NCBI RefSeq assembly: GCF_003994255.1
Contig: NZ_ML133856.1
Coordinates: 124,001 to 188,000, forward strand
Length of the DNA: 64,000 nt
Reading direction: 5' to 3'
From: Brachybacterium paraconglomeratum
GTDB lineage: Bacteria > Actinomycetota > Actinomycetes > Actinomycetales > Dermabacteraceae
Position numbers and translations under genes: made by a program. Numbering within the stretch: the stretch's first letter is position 1; every line of letters starts with the position of its first letter. Below the pieces are notes generated by a model. It worked only from the letters and a program-made list of their open reading frames with translations. It did not search any database and was not told the DNA's origin. Below are positions 41,953-50,263 of this stretch, piece by piece.

Positions 41953-42266
41953 CGGGAGGCACCGCCTCGGGTGAGCTCGGCGTCGATCGCAGAGTCGAGC
42001 TCCCGGCGGAGATCGGCGAGCGCGCGATCCGCGTACGGGAAGGCGTCGCCGAAGTCGCGGGCGAGGATCTGGCGAGCGCGGTCCACCGCGGTGATGTCGC
42101 GGGAGATGTGCTCGACCGTGCGGGCGCCGGCGGCGAGGTCGCCGCAGTAGCGGCAGTGCTGCCGCGGCTCGGTGCGGATCGGGCGGACGCGGGCGTCGAG
42201 GCCGCGCTGCACCGCGGCGCGCACGTGACGCGCTCGGCGCTCGGTGGTGAGAGGCGTGATCGTCAT
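41949..42266 (-). CDS. hypothetical early protein with Cys pair
   Basis: 105 residues: MTITPLTTERRARHVRAAVQ, then RQHCRYCGDLAAGARTVEHI and a helical end (YADRALADLRRELDSAIDAE). The HCRYC knuckle with a later His may bind zinc. Start overlaps the Cro-like stop (TGATG). Confidence 0.65.
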   Translation of the reverse strand: MTITPLTTERRARHVRAAVQRGLDARVRPIRTEPRQHCRYCGDLAAGARTVEHISRDITAVDRARQILARDFGDAFPYADRALADLRRELDSAIDAELTRGGASR

Positions 42267-42610
42267 CAGGCCACCGCCTTCGCCGGCGAGACGGTACGGG
42301 TACCACTTGTCATCGTGGGCACGGCTTCGACCTTCGGGTCGATGAACAGGTCCTCCAGGTCGCGCTCGACTCGCCGACAGAGGATCTTCGCGAGGTCGGC
42401 GCTGCAGGACTTCATCGTCCCGGTCTCCAGTGCGGAGATCGCCGCCTGCGTGCACTTGCAGAGCGCGGCGAGGTCGCGCTGCGAGAAGCCGCGCGCCTTC
42501 CTGGCCCGCCGTATGGCTGCGGGGTCCTTGACCAGCATCCATGCCTCCCGTTGGTATCGGATCTTCGGGCGCCCGTATCCATAGGTGCGCCTCTGGGTGA
42601 TGAGGTACAT
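42266..42610 (-). CDS. Cro-like XRE-family regulator
   Basis: 114 residues from ATG 42610 with AAAGGAG eight bases ahead. N-terminal basic strand part (YLITQRRTYGYGRPKIRYQR), then an XRE HTH: AAIRRARKARGFSQRDLAAL, CKCTQAAISALETGTMK. It is the first gene leftward from the immunity operator and faces the repressor, the place of cro. Its last codons contain a copy of the operator sequence (42291-42312). Confidence 0.82.
   Translation of the reverse strand: MYLITQRRTYGYGRPKIRYQREAWMLVKDPAAIRRARKARGFSQRDLAALCKCTQAAISALETGTMKSCSADLAKILCRRVERDLEDLFIDPKVEAVPTMTSGTRTVSPAKAVA
42291..42312 (-). promoter_or_regulatory. Operator-like copy inside the 3' end of the Cro-like gene
   Basis: 22 bases identical, in inverted orientation, to 42632-42653 in the main operator. 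It includes the arm CCACTTGTCA and the GGTACC..TACC core. It encodes the TSGTRTV residues. It may bind the repressor to form a loop or stop transcription. Confidence 0.65.
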
Positions 42611-42629
42611 CCTGCACTCCTTTCGAGTC

Positions 42630-42678
42630 GGTGACAAGTGGTACCCGTACCGTAAGGCATCCACTTGTCACCGCGCAA
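42630..42678 (-). promoter_or_regulatory. Early promoter with perfect inverted-repeat operator
   Basis: On the minus strand -35 TTGCGC (42678-42673), an 18-base spacer and -10 TACGGT (42654-42649). A perfect 12-bp inverted repeat surrounds it: GGTGACAAGTGG at 42630-42641 and CCACTTGTCACC at 42661-42672. One arm fills the spacer and the other lies downstream of the -10, so bound repressor would block the promoter. Confidence 0.78.
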
Positions 42679-42781
42679 GAGCCAACTTCCCTGCATGTGA
42701 GGCGCTTCCCGGTAATCTGGTTGTCGGCCTGGCCTTTCACGGCAGGTGTAGAAGCTTGACCAGACTCCTGAGGATCTCCAC

Positions 42782-43642
42782 ATGGCCCGATCGAAGCTCA
42801 CGCTGCAGGACGTCGCCCGGACCGCCTCCGACAGGAACGGCGGCAAGGGTGGACGTGCACTCCAGCGCATCGCGAAGAGCAAGGGCCTGACGCTGTCGTA
42901 CGCGACGGTGGACCGGATCCTCGCCGGCAAGTACGAGAGCACGCCCCAGCGCCAGACCATCGAGGCGCTGGCCGTGCTCGCGGAGATGCCTGTCGACGAG
43001 GTGTACGAAGCCGCAGGCCTCCCGCTGCCGATGGCCTCGCTCGCCGAGGCGCTGCCTGAAGGGTCCGACCAGCTCACCGTCCACCAGCGACGCGTCGTCC
43101 TAGATGTGATCCGCGGCTTCGTCCGCGACAACGCGAGGATGGCCGACCTTGAGCACGAGCTCCACCAACGACCCCTGCACCCCAACGAGATGCTCCGCCG
43201 GCTCAACGAGCTCTCGATCCCGGACATGGACACCGAGGCCCTGCACGAGCTGCTCGACCAGCTCGCGCTCCTCATCCCCGACGACGCCGACGAGGGAGTC
43301 TTCGTGCGTGCCGAGGCTCGCGCTCGCGAGGTGCTCGAGCGCCGAGAGGCCGGCGGCAGCGACCTGGAGGATCCGCCTCAGCCAGATGGGGTTACGCCGG
43401 CCGCCGGCGAGCTCCGGGTGCCCGTCAACCCTCGCCACGCAGTCGGGCCGCTCAGCCAAGGCTGGGTTCCGCCGGGCCTCACCGAGTCGGGCGAGGCCCG
43501 GTATAGCGAGCGCCGGCCGCGGCAGTCGGACTACGACCGCGCGGCCGACGACTCCGGCCCCTCGCTCCTCGAGGCAGACGACGCCCGCGCCGCGGCGCTT
43601 GGCGAGGAGTCCCAGGACCCAGGGAATGAAGAGCCGGCGTGA
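42782..43642 (+). CDS. immunity repressor (HTH)
   Basis: 286 residues, GAGG nine bases before the ATG. N-terminal HTH of XRE type: RALQRIAKSKGLTLSYATVD, RILAGKYESTPQRQTIEALA, VLAEMPVDEVYEAAG. A helical middle (LTVHQRRVVLDVIRGFVRDN, MDTEALHELLDQLALLIPDD) may dimerise; the last 90 residues are disordered and acidic. There is no LexA-type Ser/Lys autoprotease domain, which fits removal by the ImmA-like protease or antirepressor. Overlaps the next gene by 4 bases. Confidence 0.83.
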   Translation: MARSKLTLQDVARTASDRNGGKGGRALQRIAKSKGLTLSYATVDRILAGKYESTPQRQTIEALAVLAEMPVDEVYEAAGLPLPMASLAEALPEGSDQLTVHQRRVVLDVIRGFVRDNARMADLEHELHQRPLHPNEMLRRLNELSIPDMDTEALHELLDQLALLIPDDADEGVFVRAEARAREVLERREAGGSDLEDPPQPDGVTPAAGELRVPVNPRHAVGPLSQGWVPPGLTESGEARYSERRPRQSDYDRAADDSGPSLLEADDARAAALGEESQDPGNEEPA

Positions 43643-44517
43643 ACCTGGATCTCAGCGGGATTATCAACGGGACGCCCGCTCCGAAGTTCGCTGTGCCCGA
43701 CGGCTTCGGTGCGTTGAAGCTTGTCGAGGTGTTCTGCGACGAGACCGGTGATCGGGGGTGGACGTCGCAGTCCAGCACCTGGTTCGGCATGTGTGCCGTG
43801 ATGGTCCCGCAGGAGTCCGTTCCGCAGCTTCGCGCGACCGTAAGCGGGCTGCGCGCCGAGATTGGCACCGACAGGCCGCTGCACTGGATCGAGCACTTCA
43901 AGAAGGCCCGGCACGAGCAGCGGCGCGACATGGCGTCCAACATGGTTGCAGCCATTCCGGGGGTAAAGGTGATCTACGTCGTCGCCGACAAGGCAACGAT
44001 GGTGGCGTCACCCGAGCTGCGCAGCAACGGGGACCTGTTCTACCACTGGACGATGCGGCTCATGCTGGAACGTGTCGCTCTCGCTCTTCAGGAGTGGGAG
44101 GGAGGGCAGCGCCGCGGAATGGTGCGGCTCGGGGCGGTGAAGGGAATGGATCACGCGGAGAGCATTGGGTACCTGGCGAACGTGCGTAGGAAGGCGTCCC
44201 CGTGGTCTACTCCGTGGCATCTGATGCACTGGCCGCCGCGCTGGGTCGGCACCAACGAGTACGACGGCGTCCAGGCGGCAGATCTCTACCTCGGCATGTT
44301 TCGTCGAGCCGTAGAGCGAGGGGGAGATGACATCCGGGAAGCTCGGCACCTGTTACGGCACTGGCACCAAGTGCGAAGCAGCTCCCGTGGGCGCGTGATG
44401 GGCTACGGAGTGAAGGTGCACGGCGACCCCTCGTTCCTGACCACCCGAGGGTGGTGGCAGGCAACGAACCGGCCCCTCGAGGGGGGCCCCGGGGGCCACA
44501 GTCACCTCAGCGGGTGA
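43639..44517 (+). CDS. DUF3800-like protein co-expressed with the repressor
   Basis: 292 residues, GTG overlapping the repressor stop (GTGA). Motifs: VEVFCDETGDRG (Asp/Glu), KVIYVVADKATMV, and YDGVQAADLYLGMFRRAVE near the end, the pattern of DUF3800 proteins with an RNase H-like fold and conserved acidic residues. They occur widely in phages and defence islands, but their substrate is not settled. Third codon positions are less GC-rich than in neighbours. As part of the repressor operon it should be made in the lysogen. Confidence 0.75.
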   Translation: MNLDLSGIINGTPAPKFAVPDGFGALKLVEVFCDETGDRGWTSQSSTWFGMCAVMVPQESVPQLRATVSGLRAEIGTDRPLHWIEHFKKARHEQRRDMASNMVAAIPGVKVIYVVADKATMVASPELRSNGDLFYHWTMRLMLERVALALQEWEGGQRRGMVRLGAVKGMDHAESIGYLANVRRKASPWSTPWHLMHWPPRWVGTNEYDGVQAADLYLGMFRRAVERGGDDIREARHLLRHWHQVRSSSRGRVMGYGVKVHGDPSFLTTRGWWQATNRPLEGGPGGHSHLSG

Positions 44518-44755
44518 AAGGATCCAGTCACCTGGTTCCGGCCAATCCCGGCAACCCTCCTCGAGGGGCCGATCGAGGACCTTCAGCTCGGCGCCGAGAT
44601 CCTCTGGTGCCTATTTTCGCACCCCCGGGCGTCCTGCGTCTACTCGTGGTAGACGGCTGGGCGTGTCGGGGCATGTCGGCTCAGCTCGGCAGACGTCCCG
44701 CCATGTCAGTTCCTTCGAGTCGGTCCGTCAGCCCTCCTCACTATGGTCCAGGACC

Positions 44756-45220
44756 ATGCGCGAGCACTCGGCACCGGCCCCGATCTACCACCCGTGGCGC
44801 GTCCTCGGCCGGCACTGGCCCCACGTCATCCTCGAGCACACAGACGACCTCCCGCCCGGGCGCCGCGCGGACACCAACGGCGTCGACGAGATCCGGATGC
44901 GCCGTCGACTCCTTCAGGTTGAGCGGCGCTGCTCCCTCACCCACGAGCTGATCCATCTCGAGCACGGCCACACCGGTGCGTGCAGCCCCGGCCACGAGGC
45001 CGAGGTCGACCGTGAAGTCGCGCGCCGGCTCATCCCGTGGGAGCGGCTCCTCGCCGCCGTGCGATGGGCACGGTCCGAGTCGGAGCTCGCCGACGAGCTC
45101 TGGGTGACCGTGCACGTGCTCCGCGCCCGCGTCGCCGAGCTCCGTGCCGATGAGCTGCTCGAGATCGCGCGCGCCGCCCACGACGCCCACCACACCATGC
45201 CCCCGGAGGACCTCCCATGA
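44756..45220 (+). CDS. ImmA/IrrE-type metalloprotease
   Basis: 154 residues from ATG 44756; a TATGGT box (44742-44747) ends eight bases before it, so the transcript may be leaderless. SLTHELIHLEHGH has the HExxH zinc site; HEAEVDREVARRLIPWERLL supplies the third ligand region; the C-terminal part (LADELWVTVHVLRARVAELR) resembles an HTH. ImmA of ICEBs1 cleaves its repressor. Between the immunity genes and the integrase this is its usual place in actinophages. The 238-bp gap before it shows no further gene. Confidence 0.85.
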   Translation: MREHSAPAPIYHPWRVLGRHWPHVILEHTDDLPPGRRADTNGVDEIRMRRRLLQVERRCSLTHELIHLEHGHTGACSPGHEAEVDREVARRLIPWERLLAAVRWARSESELADELWVTVHVLRARVAELRADELLEIARAAHDAHHTMPPEDLP

Positions 45221-45351
45221 CCGACCGCCAAGAAGCCGAGCAGCTCGAGCTCGCTCTCGAGTTGCGGGAGCCGGTGCCGGCGCCGTGGTGGGCCGAGGTC
45301 ATTGAGCACGAGACCGAGGGGAGCCAGGACACGGGATGGTGGGGAGCGTGA
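45217..45351 (+). CDS. small acidic protein coupled to the ImmA-like gene
   Basis: 44 residues: MTDRQEAEQLELALELREPV, then PAPWWAEVIEHETEGSQDTG and WWGA. ATGA overlap with the protease gene and a strong terminator 46 bp later. A helper or inhibitor of the protease is possible; unknown. Confidence 0.5.
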   Translation: MTDRQEAEQLELALELREPVPAPWWAEVIEHETEGSQDTGWWGA

Positions 45352-45396
45352 GCGTGGCGGCGCGCTGAGGCGCACGTCGCGTCTGGACGCACGAGA

Positions 45397-45433
45397 ACGC
45401 CCCCAGGGCCGCGGTGAGCGGGCCTGGGGGCGT
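45397..45433. terminator. Bidirectional terminator between ImmA operon and integrase
   Basis: ACGCCCCCAGG (45397-45407) pairs with CCTGGGGGCGT (45423-45433) with a short GCC/GGC extension. It serves two converging transcripts. Confidence 0.78.
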
Positions 45434-45443
45434 CGTGGTGGGG

Positions 45444-46592
45444 TCAGGCGGCCTGCGAGCCTCTCGGGGGCTTCATGAGGTGCTCGAGGTCGCGGGAGTG
45501 CGTGACCGTCGGGCGGGTCTTCGTCGGGACGAGGTGGCCGTAGACGTCGGTGGTGGTCTTGATCGAGCGGTGGCCGAGGGCGCGGGAGACCTCGAAGAGG
45601 TCGGCGCCGGCGGCGAGCATGTGCGAGGCGGCGTAGTGGCGGAGGTCGTGCACGCGCGGGCGCGGGTCGAGCTTCGCCGCGGTGCAGGCGCTGGTCCAGT
45701 GGTATTGGTGGAAGGTGTGGTGCTGGACCTGGCGGCCGTGCCGGTTGCGGAACACCAGCTGCTCGGGCTTCCCGCGGGCGCCGAGCGCGGCGATGATCCC
45801 GGGCGTGGTCTCGATCGTGCGGTACGCCGTGCGGGTCTTCGGCGCGCCGAGCTCGCGGCCACCGGAGTCGGCGTGCTTCCACGCCTGCCGAACGCGGATT
45901 CGGGCGCCGGCGGCGTCGACGTCGCGCCACGTGAGCGCGGTCGCCTCGCCCCACCGCATGCCCGTCGCGGCGAGCAGCAGCACCAGCGGCCGGTACAGCG
46001 GGGAGATCGCGGCGACGATGCGGCCCAGCTCCTCGGTCGTCGGGATCTGCAGCTCGTGGTGCTCGGCCGAGGGAAGGCGCACCTTCTCGCACGGGTTCGT
46101 CGTCGCCCAGCCGCGATCCACCGCGTGCTGCAGCAGCGAGGAGAGGAGCCCGTGCTCGTTCCGGATCGTCTTCGGCGCGATCGGCCGCTTCGTCTTCGCC
46201 GAGACCTTGGTGCGCCTCGCCTGGACCCACTGCTCCACGTCGACCCGATCGATCATCGAGACCGGGAACGCGCCGAGCCGTTCCTCGAGCCCCGACCGGG
46301 CGAGGACCCGCCGGTACTCCGCCGCGGTGCCGGCCGTGATGTCCGGGGCCGCGGCGATGTAGTCCTCGAGCACCTCGGACAGCAACGGCGTCGTCGGCCC
46401 GCCCTCGGCGAGCGCGAGCCGCTTCGCGCGGGCTGCGGCGCCGCCGATCGTGTCGACGAGCTTCGCGAAGGCGCCGGCCTCACGTGCGGTGTCGAAGGTC
46501 TCGGTCGTCGGCGGGCCGCCGCGGGCCAGCCTGAACTGGACCCTGTACGCGACCGTGCCGTCCGCCCTCGGACGTGCTGAAACCGATGCCAT
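45444..46592 (-). CDS. int: tyrosine integrase
   Basis: 382 residues from ATG 46592 with AGGAG six bases ahead. N-terminal arm-binding strands (SVSARPRADGTVAYRVQFRL), core-binding SAM-like part (SEVLEDYIAAAPDITAGTAA) and catalytic domain with R213 (GMRWGEAT), K252, H315 and R318 (HDLRHYAASHML), H341 (LGHRSIKTTT) and Y351 (DVYGHL). All catalytic residues are present. It recombines attP with the tRNA-Glu 3' end; the gene lies 79 bp from attR and reads away from it. Confidence 0.95.
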   Translation of the reverse strand: MASVSARPRADGTVAYRVQFRLARGGPPTTETFDTAREAGAFAKLVDTIGGAAARAKRLALAEGGPTTPLLSEVLEDYIAAAPDITAGTAAEYRRVLARSGLEERLGAFPVSMIDRVDVEQWVQARRTKVSAKTKRPIAPKTIRNEHGLLSSLLQHAVDRGWATTNPCEKVRLPSAEHHELQIPTTEELGRIVAAISPLYRPLVLLLAATGMRWGEATALTWRDVDAAGARIRVRQAWKHADSGGRELGAPKTRTAYRTIETTPGIIAALGARGKPEQLVFRNRHGRQVQHHTFHQYHWTSACTAAKLDPRPRVHDLRHYAASHMLAAGADLFEVSRALGHRSIKTTTDVYGHLVPTKTRPTVTHSRDLEHLMKPPRGSQAA

Positions 46593-46613
46593 GCCCACTC
46601 CTGAGACTCGGAT

Positions 46614-46635
46614 GTAGTCCGGACCGTAGTCCGGA
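46614..46635. repeat. Tandem 10-bp repeats between integrase and attR (possible arm sites)
   Basis: GTAGTCCGGA occurs at 46614-46623 and 46626-46635. A related inverted copy (GGACTACA) lies inside attL at 1038-1046. Distances of 36 and about 116 bp from the cores fit arm-type integrase sites; a role in the int promoter is an alternative. Confidence 0.5.
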
Positions 46636-46670
46636 GCCGTGACAATCGAGCGTCAGTGCAGGTCAGAAGC

Positions 46671-46744
<74 letters not shown>

Positions 46745-46897
46745 CCGGGGCGGTCGGAACCGCCCGTGCCAGAGCATACCTGCGGGCCGGGCACCGACGC
46801 TCGCGGGTTCGGGCGAGGTGCGTCCTATCCGACACGGATCCGACCGGCGCGGAGACCGACGGCCCCACGGCGCGGGCGGGCGTGGTTCGATGACCGC

Positions 46898-47263
46898 ATG
46901 ATCCACATCAGCCGAGCGGAGTTCGAGGAGGCGGTCGACGACGCCCTGGACTCGCTGCCGGACGAGGTCGCCCGGGCGATCGCGGAGGCGAACGTCGCGA
47001 TCCTCGTCGAGGAGGAGCCGACGCCCGAGCAGTCCCGCGGCGCCGAGCTGCTGGGCCTGTACGAGGGGGTGCCGCTGGATCGGCGCTCCGTGTTCGACGG
47101 CTTCCGCCAGCCGGACCGGATCTTCGTCTTCCGCGGACCGCTGCAGCGCCACGCCCGCTCCCGCGAGTACCTGGTCCGCGAGATCGCGGTGACCGTGCTC
47201 CACGAGCTCGGCCACCTCTTCGGCATCAGCGACGAGCGCCTCCACGAGCTGGGCTGGGGCTGA
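46898..47263 (+). CDS. small metallopeptidase (zincin-like)
   Basis: 121 residues starting MIHISRAEFEEAVDDALDSL. Family pattern: VAILVEEEPTPEQSRGAELL, GLYEGVPLDRRS and the zinc site AVTVLHELGHLFGISDERLH (HExxH with a third ligand in the GISD region). This short MMP-like family is common in actinobacteria and of unknown substrate. First host gene beyond tRNA-Glu. Confidence 0.83.
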   Translation: MIHISRAEFEEAVDDALDSLPDEVARAIAEANVAILVEEEPTPEQSRGAELLGLYEGVPLDRRSVFDGFRQPDRIFVFRGPLQRHARSREYLVREIAVTVLHELGHLFGISDERLHELGWG

Positions 47264-47342
47264 TCGACGTACTGGCGAGGGACGAGCCGGTAGGAGATCA
47301 GCCGATCGAGCTGGGGGTAGGGCGCGTACCGCCCCGCTTCCT

Positions 47343-48026
47343 TCAGAGCTGGTCGGCGTCGAGGTCCGTCAGCCCGGCCTCGTGGGCGATGATCGCGATC
47401 TGCACGCGGTTGGTGCAGTCGAGCTTCGCGAAGATCTTCGAGACGTGCGCCTTCACCGTCGCCTCGCTCATGAACAGCCGCATCCCGATCTGGGCGTTGG
47501 ACAGCCCCGCCCCGACGGCGCCGAGCACCTCGGTCTCGCGCTCGGTGAGCTGGTCGAGTCCCGGGTGGCGCTCCTGCCGGGAGCCCGGGTTCGCGTCCGA
47601 GAAGTGGGAGAGCATCCGGCGGGTCACAGTCGGGGAGAGCATCGCCTCGCCGCCGGCGACCACGTGCACGGCTCGGGCGAGGTCCTGCGGCGGGGTGTCC
47701 TTGAGCAGGAACCCGCTGGCGCCGGCCTCGAGCGCCTGGAAGACGTACTCGTCCATGTCGAAGGTGGTCAGCATGATGATCTTCGGCGCGCCGGTCAGCG
47801 CGGTGACCGCCTTCGTCGCCGCGATCCCGTCGAGGGTGGGCATGCGCACGTCCATCAGCAGCACGTCGGGCCGGTGCTTCTGCACCAGCGGCACCGCCTC
47901 GGAGCCGTCCGCCCCCTGACCTACCACCTCGATCCCCGGATCGGCGCCGAGGATCATCGCCAGCCCGGCCCGGACCAGGGAGTCGTCGTCGATCAGTCCC
48001 ACGCGCGTCACGTCGCCGTCGGCCAC
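47343..48026 (-). CDS. NarL/LuxR-family response regulator
   Basis: 227 residues. Receiver domain: LIDDDSLVRAGLAMILGADP, phospho-acceptor D59 (LLMDVRMPTLDG), LLKDTPP with the conserved Lys. Output LuxR HTH: LTERETEVLGAVGAGLSNAQ, ATVKAHVSKIFAKL. It overlaps the sensor kinase gene by 19 bp and is co-transcribed with it. The likely target is the divergent ABC exporter. Confidence 0.93.
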   Translation of the reverse strand: MADGDVTRVGLIDDDSLVRAGLAMILGADPGIEVVGQGADGSEAVPLVQKHRPDVLLMDVRMPTLDGIAATKAVTALTGAPKIIMLTTFDMDEYVFQALEAGASGFLLKDTPPQDLARAVHVVAGGEAMLSPTVTRRMLSHFSDANPGSRQERHPGLDQLTERETEVLGAVGAGLSNAQIGMRLFMSEATVKAHVSKIFAKLDCTNRVQIAIIAHEAGLTDLDADQL

Positions 48027-49162
48027 GGGATCACCGCCCTCACTTCGAATCGTCCGTCGTCGGTCGGGCCCGAGGTGATGGACCCGCCCGCATGGGTCAC
48101 CCGCGTCTCGATGCCGGACAGGCCCATCCTGGCCCCCGGCAGATCCGTCGTGAACCCCTTGGGGAGCACATTACTGACCTCGATCACGAGGTCGGTGCCG
48201 GGCTCGCCGATCAGCGCCACCCGGGCCCGGGTGTGCACGGCGTGCTTGTGGATGTTGGTCAGGCCCTCCTGGACCACGCGGAAGGCGGTGCGCGCCAGGG
48301 GATCGGGGACCGGGTCGTCGATGAAGTCGAACAGGTCCACCGACACCCCCGCCTCCTGCGAGGTGGTCACCAGGCGCCGCACGTCCTCCCAGGTGGGCTG
48401 CGGGGCCAGCGGCGCCTGCTCCTCGTCCCCGCGCAGCACCCCCAGCACCTCCCGCAGCTCGGACAGCGCCGTGGTCGCGGTGCCGCGGATCAGGGAGGCG
48501 GACTGCTGGACCTGCTCGCGGCCCATGTCGGGGTTCACCTCGAGCGCCCCGGCCTGCAGGGCGACCAGCGAGATCTTGTGCGCGACGATGTCGTGCATCT
48601 CGCGGGCGATGCGGGTGCGCTCGGCGCGTCGGGCCTGCTCCTCGGCCGCGGCCCGTCCGGACTCGGCCTGCTCGGCCCGCTCCCGCAGCTCCGCCAGCAG
48701 CGCTCGCCGCACCGCCGTGTAGAGGCCGATCGAGGTCGACGCCGCCACGACCAGCGTGGTCAGCACGATCGTCATCAGCGCCGCCTCGGGCTGGTCGCCC
48801 ATCAGCAGCAGCGGGGTGAGCGTGGCGGTGCCCGCCGCGAGCAGCGCGAACAGCAGCGTCAGCACGCGGTTCGGGCAGCGGGTGGAGAAGGTGTACGTGG
48901 CGATGATCAGCACGGTGATCGAGCCCGAGAAGGCATTGGCGATCTGCACCAGCGGCAGCAGCCACGGCCAGTGCCGGTGCCGGGCGAGCAGCGCGACGCC
49001 CAGCAGCAGCGCGACGACGCCCTGCCAGCGGCCGATCGCGGAGGTGGCGAGCAGCGTCGTCGCCGCCGCCTCCGCGGCGACGGCGACGACGATCAGCCCT
49101 TCCTGCCAGCGACGACGGGCGGGCGCTCCTGGGTGGTCCACCCGGTCACTGTAGCGGCGCAT
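48008..49162 (-). CDS. sensor histidine kinase (NarL-partner, HisKA_3)
   Basis: 384 residues. Five or six membrane helices between about 22 and 150 with no large outer domain, so it senses within the membrane. H190 lies in RIAREMHDIVAHKISLVALQ; the ATPase part has FRVVQEGLTNIHKHA, a short GLSGIETRVTHAGGSI G-box. Pairs with the regulator downstream. This kinase type often controls ABC exporters responding to cell-envelope stress or antimicrobial peptides. Confidence 0.92.
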   Translation of the reverse strand: MRRYSDRVDHPGAPARRRWQEGLIVVAVAAEAAATTLLATSAIGRWQGVVALLLGVALLARHRHWPWLLPLVQIANAFSGSITVLIIATYTFSTRCPNRVLTLLFALLAAGTATLTPLLLMGDQPEAALMTIVLTTLVVAASTSIGLYTAVRRALLAELRERAEQAESGRAAAEEQARRAERTRIAREMHDIVAHKISLVALQAGALEVNPDMGREQVQQSASLIRGTATTALSELREVLGVLRGDEEQAPLAPQPTWEDVRRLVTTSQEAGVSVDLFDFIDDPVPDPLARTAFRVVQEGLTNIHKHAVHTRARVALIGEPGTDLVIEVSNVLPKGFTTDLPGARMGLSGIETRVTHAGGSITSGPTDDGRFEVRAVIPWPTAT

Positions 49163-49297
49163 ACGGGCCGCGCAGCCGCTCGGGACGGGGCCGGCGACCA
49201 TCGTCGGACGGGGACCGTCAAGGAGCCGACGATCGTCGCCCGCGCACGGACCCGTGGTCGCTGTCGCCGCGCCGCGGCGGGGGAGGAGCGTGAGGCC

Positions 49298-50233
49298 ATG
49301 ACCTCCACCACCGCCACCGCCCCGACCCTCGAGGTGCGTGCGCTGAGCAAGCGCTACGGCGCCCGCGCCGCCGTCGACGCCCTCTCCTTCTCCTGCAGCC
49401 CCGGCACCGTCACCGGCTTCCTCGGCCCCAACGGGGCGGGGAAGTCCACCACCCTGCGGATCCTCACCGGTCTCGCGGAGGCCGACGAGGGCATGGCCCT
49501 GATCGGCGGCCGCCGCTACCGCGCGCTGGAGCATCCCGCCCGCACCGTCGGCGTGATGCTCGATGCGCGCGCTCTCCACGGCGGCCGCACCGGGATCGAG
49601 ACCCTGCGCCTGACCGCCCGCACCCTCGGGATGCCGCGCGACCGCGCCGAGGAGGTGCTCGAGACCGTCGGCCTCGAGCAGGCCGCGACCAAGCGCGTGG
49701 GCGGCTACTCCTACGGCATGCGCCAGCGGCTCGGGATCGGCGTCGCGCTCATGGGCGATCCCTCGGTGCTCGTGCTCGACGAGCCCGCCAACGGCCTGGA
49801 CCCCGAGGGGATCCGCTGGATGCGCCGCCTGCTGCGCTCCTTCGCCGACGCCGGCGGCATCGTACTCCTCTCCAGCCACCAGCTGCGCGAGGTCGAGGCG
49901 ACCGTGGACCGGCTGGTCGTGATCTCCGAGGGGCGCCTGGTGCGCGAGGGCCCGCTCGAGGAGCTCACCGCCGTGACCGGCACCCGCGTCGCCGCGCTGG
50001 ACCAGGCGGCGCTGCGCCGCGCCCTGGACGCCCACGGCATCGCCTTCGAGCTGCGCGCCGGCGGCGAGCTCGCCGTCAGCCTCGCCCCCGAGGACATGGG
50101 CCGCCTCGCCCTGCGCGAGCAGCTCGTGCTCACCTCCCTCGGCGCGGGCGCCGGCACCGGCCTGGAGGAGGTGTTCTTCGCCCTGACCGGGCACGAGGAG
50201 CCCTCCGCCGACGAACCCGCCCCCGCCCTCTGA
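49298..50233 (+). CDS. ABC transporter ATP-binding protein
   Basis: 311 residues. Walker A GPNGAGKST (43-51), signature YSYGMRQRLGIGVALMGDP, Walker B VLVLDEPANGLDPEG and switch His in LLSSHQLREVEATVD. DrrA/CcmA-type with a C-terminal extension (EDMGRLALREQLVL...GTGLEEVFFALTG). It lies 135 bp from the divergent kinase gene and 30 bp before its permease. Likely exports a lipid, peptide or drug. Confidence 0.93.
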   Translation: MTSTTATAPTLEVRALSKRYGARAAVDALSFSCSPGTVTGFLGPNGAGKSTTLRILTGLAEADEGMALIGGRRYRALEHPARTVGVMLDARALHGGRTGIETLRLTARTLGMPRDRAEEVLETVGLEQAATKRVGGYSYGMRQRLGIGVALMGDPSVLVLDEPANGLDPEGIRWMRRLLRSFADAGGIVLLSSHQLREVEATVDRLVVISEGRLVREGPLEELTAVTGTRVAALDQAALRRALDAHGIAFELRAGGELAVSLAPEDMGRLALREQLVLTSLGAGAGTGLEEVFFALTGHEEPSADEPAPAL

Positions 50234-50263
50234 CCTCCGCCCTCCGACCGCCAGGAGACCCCC

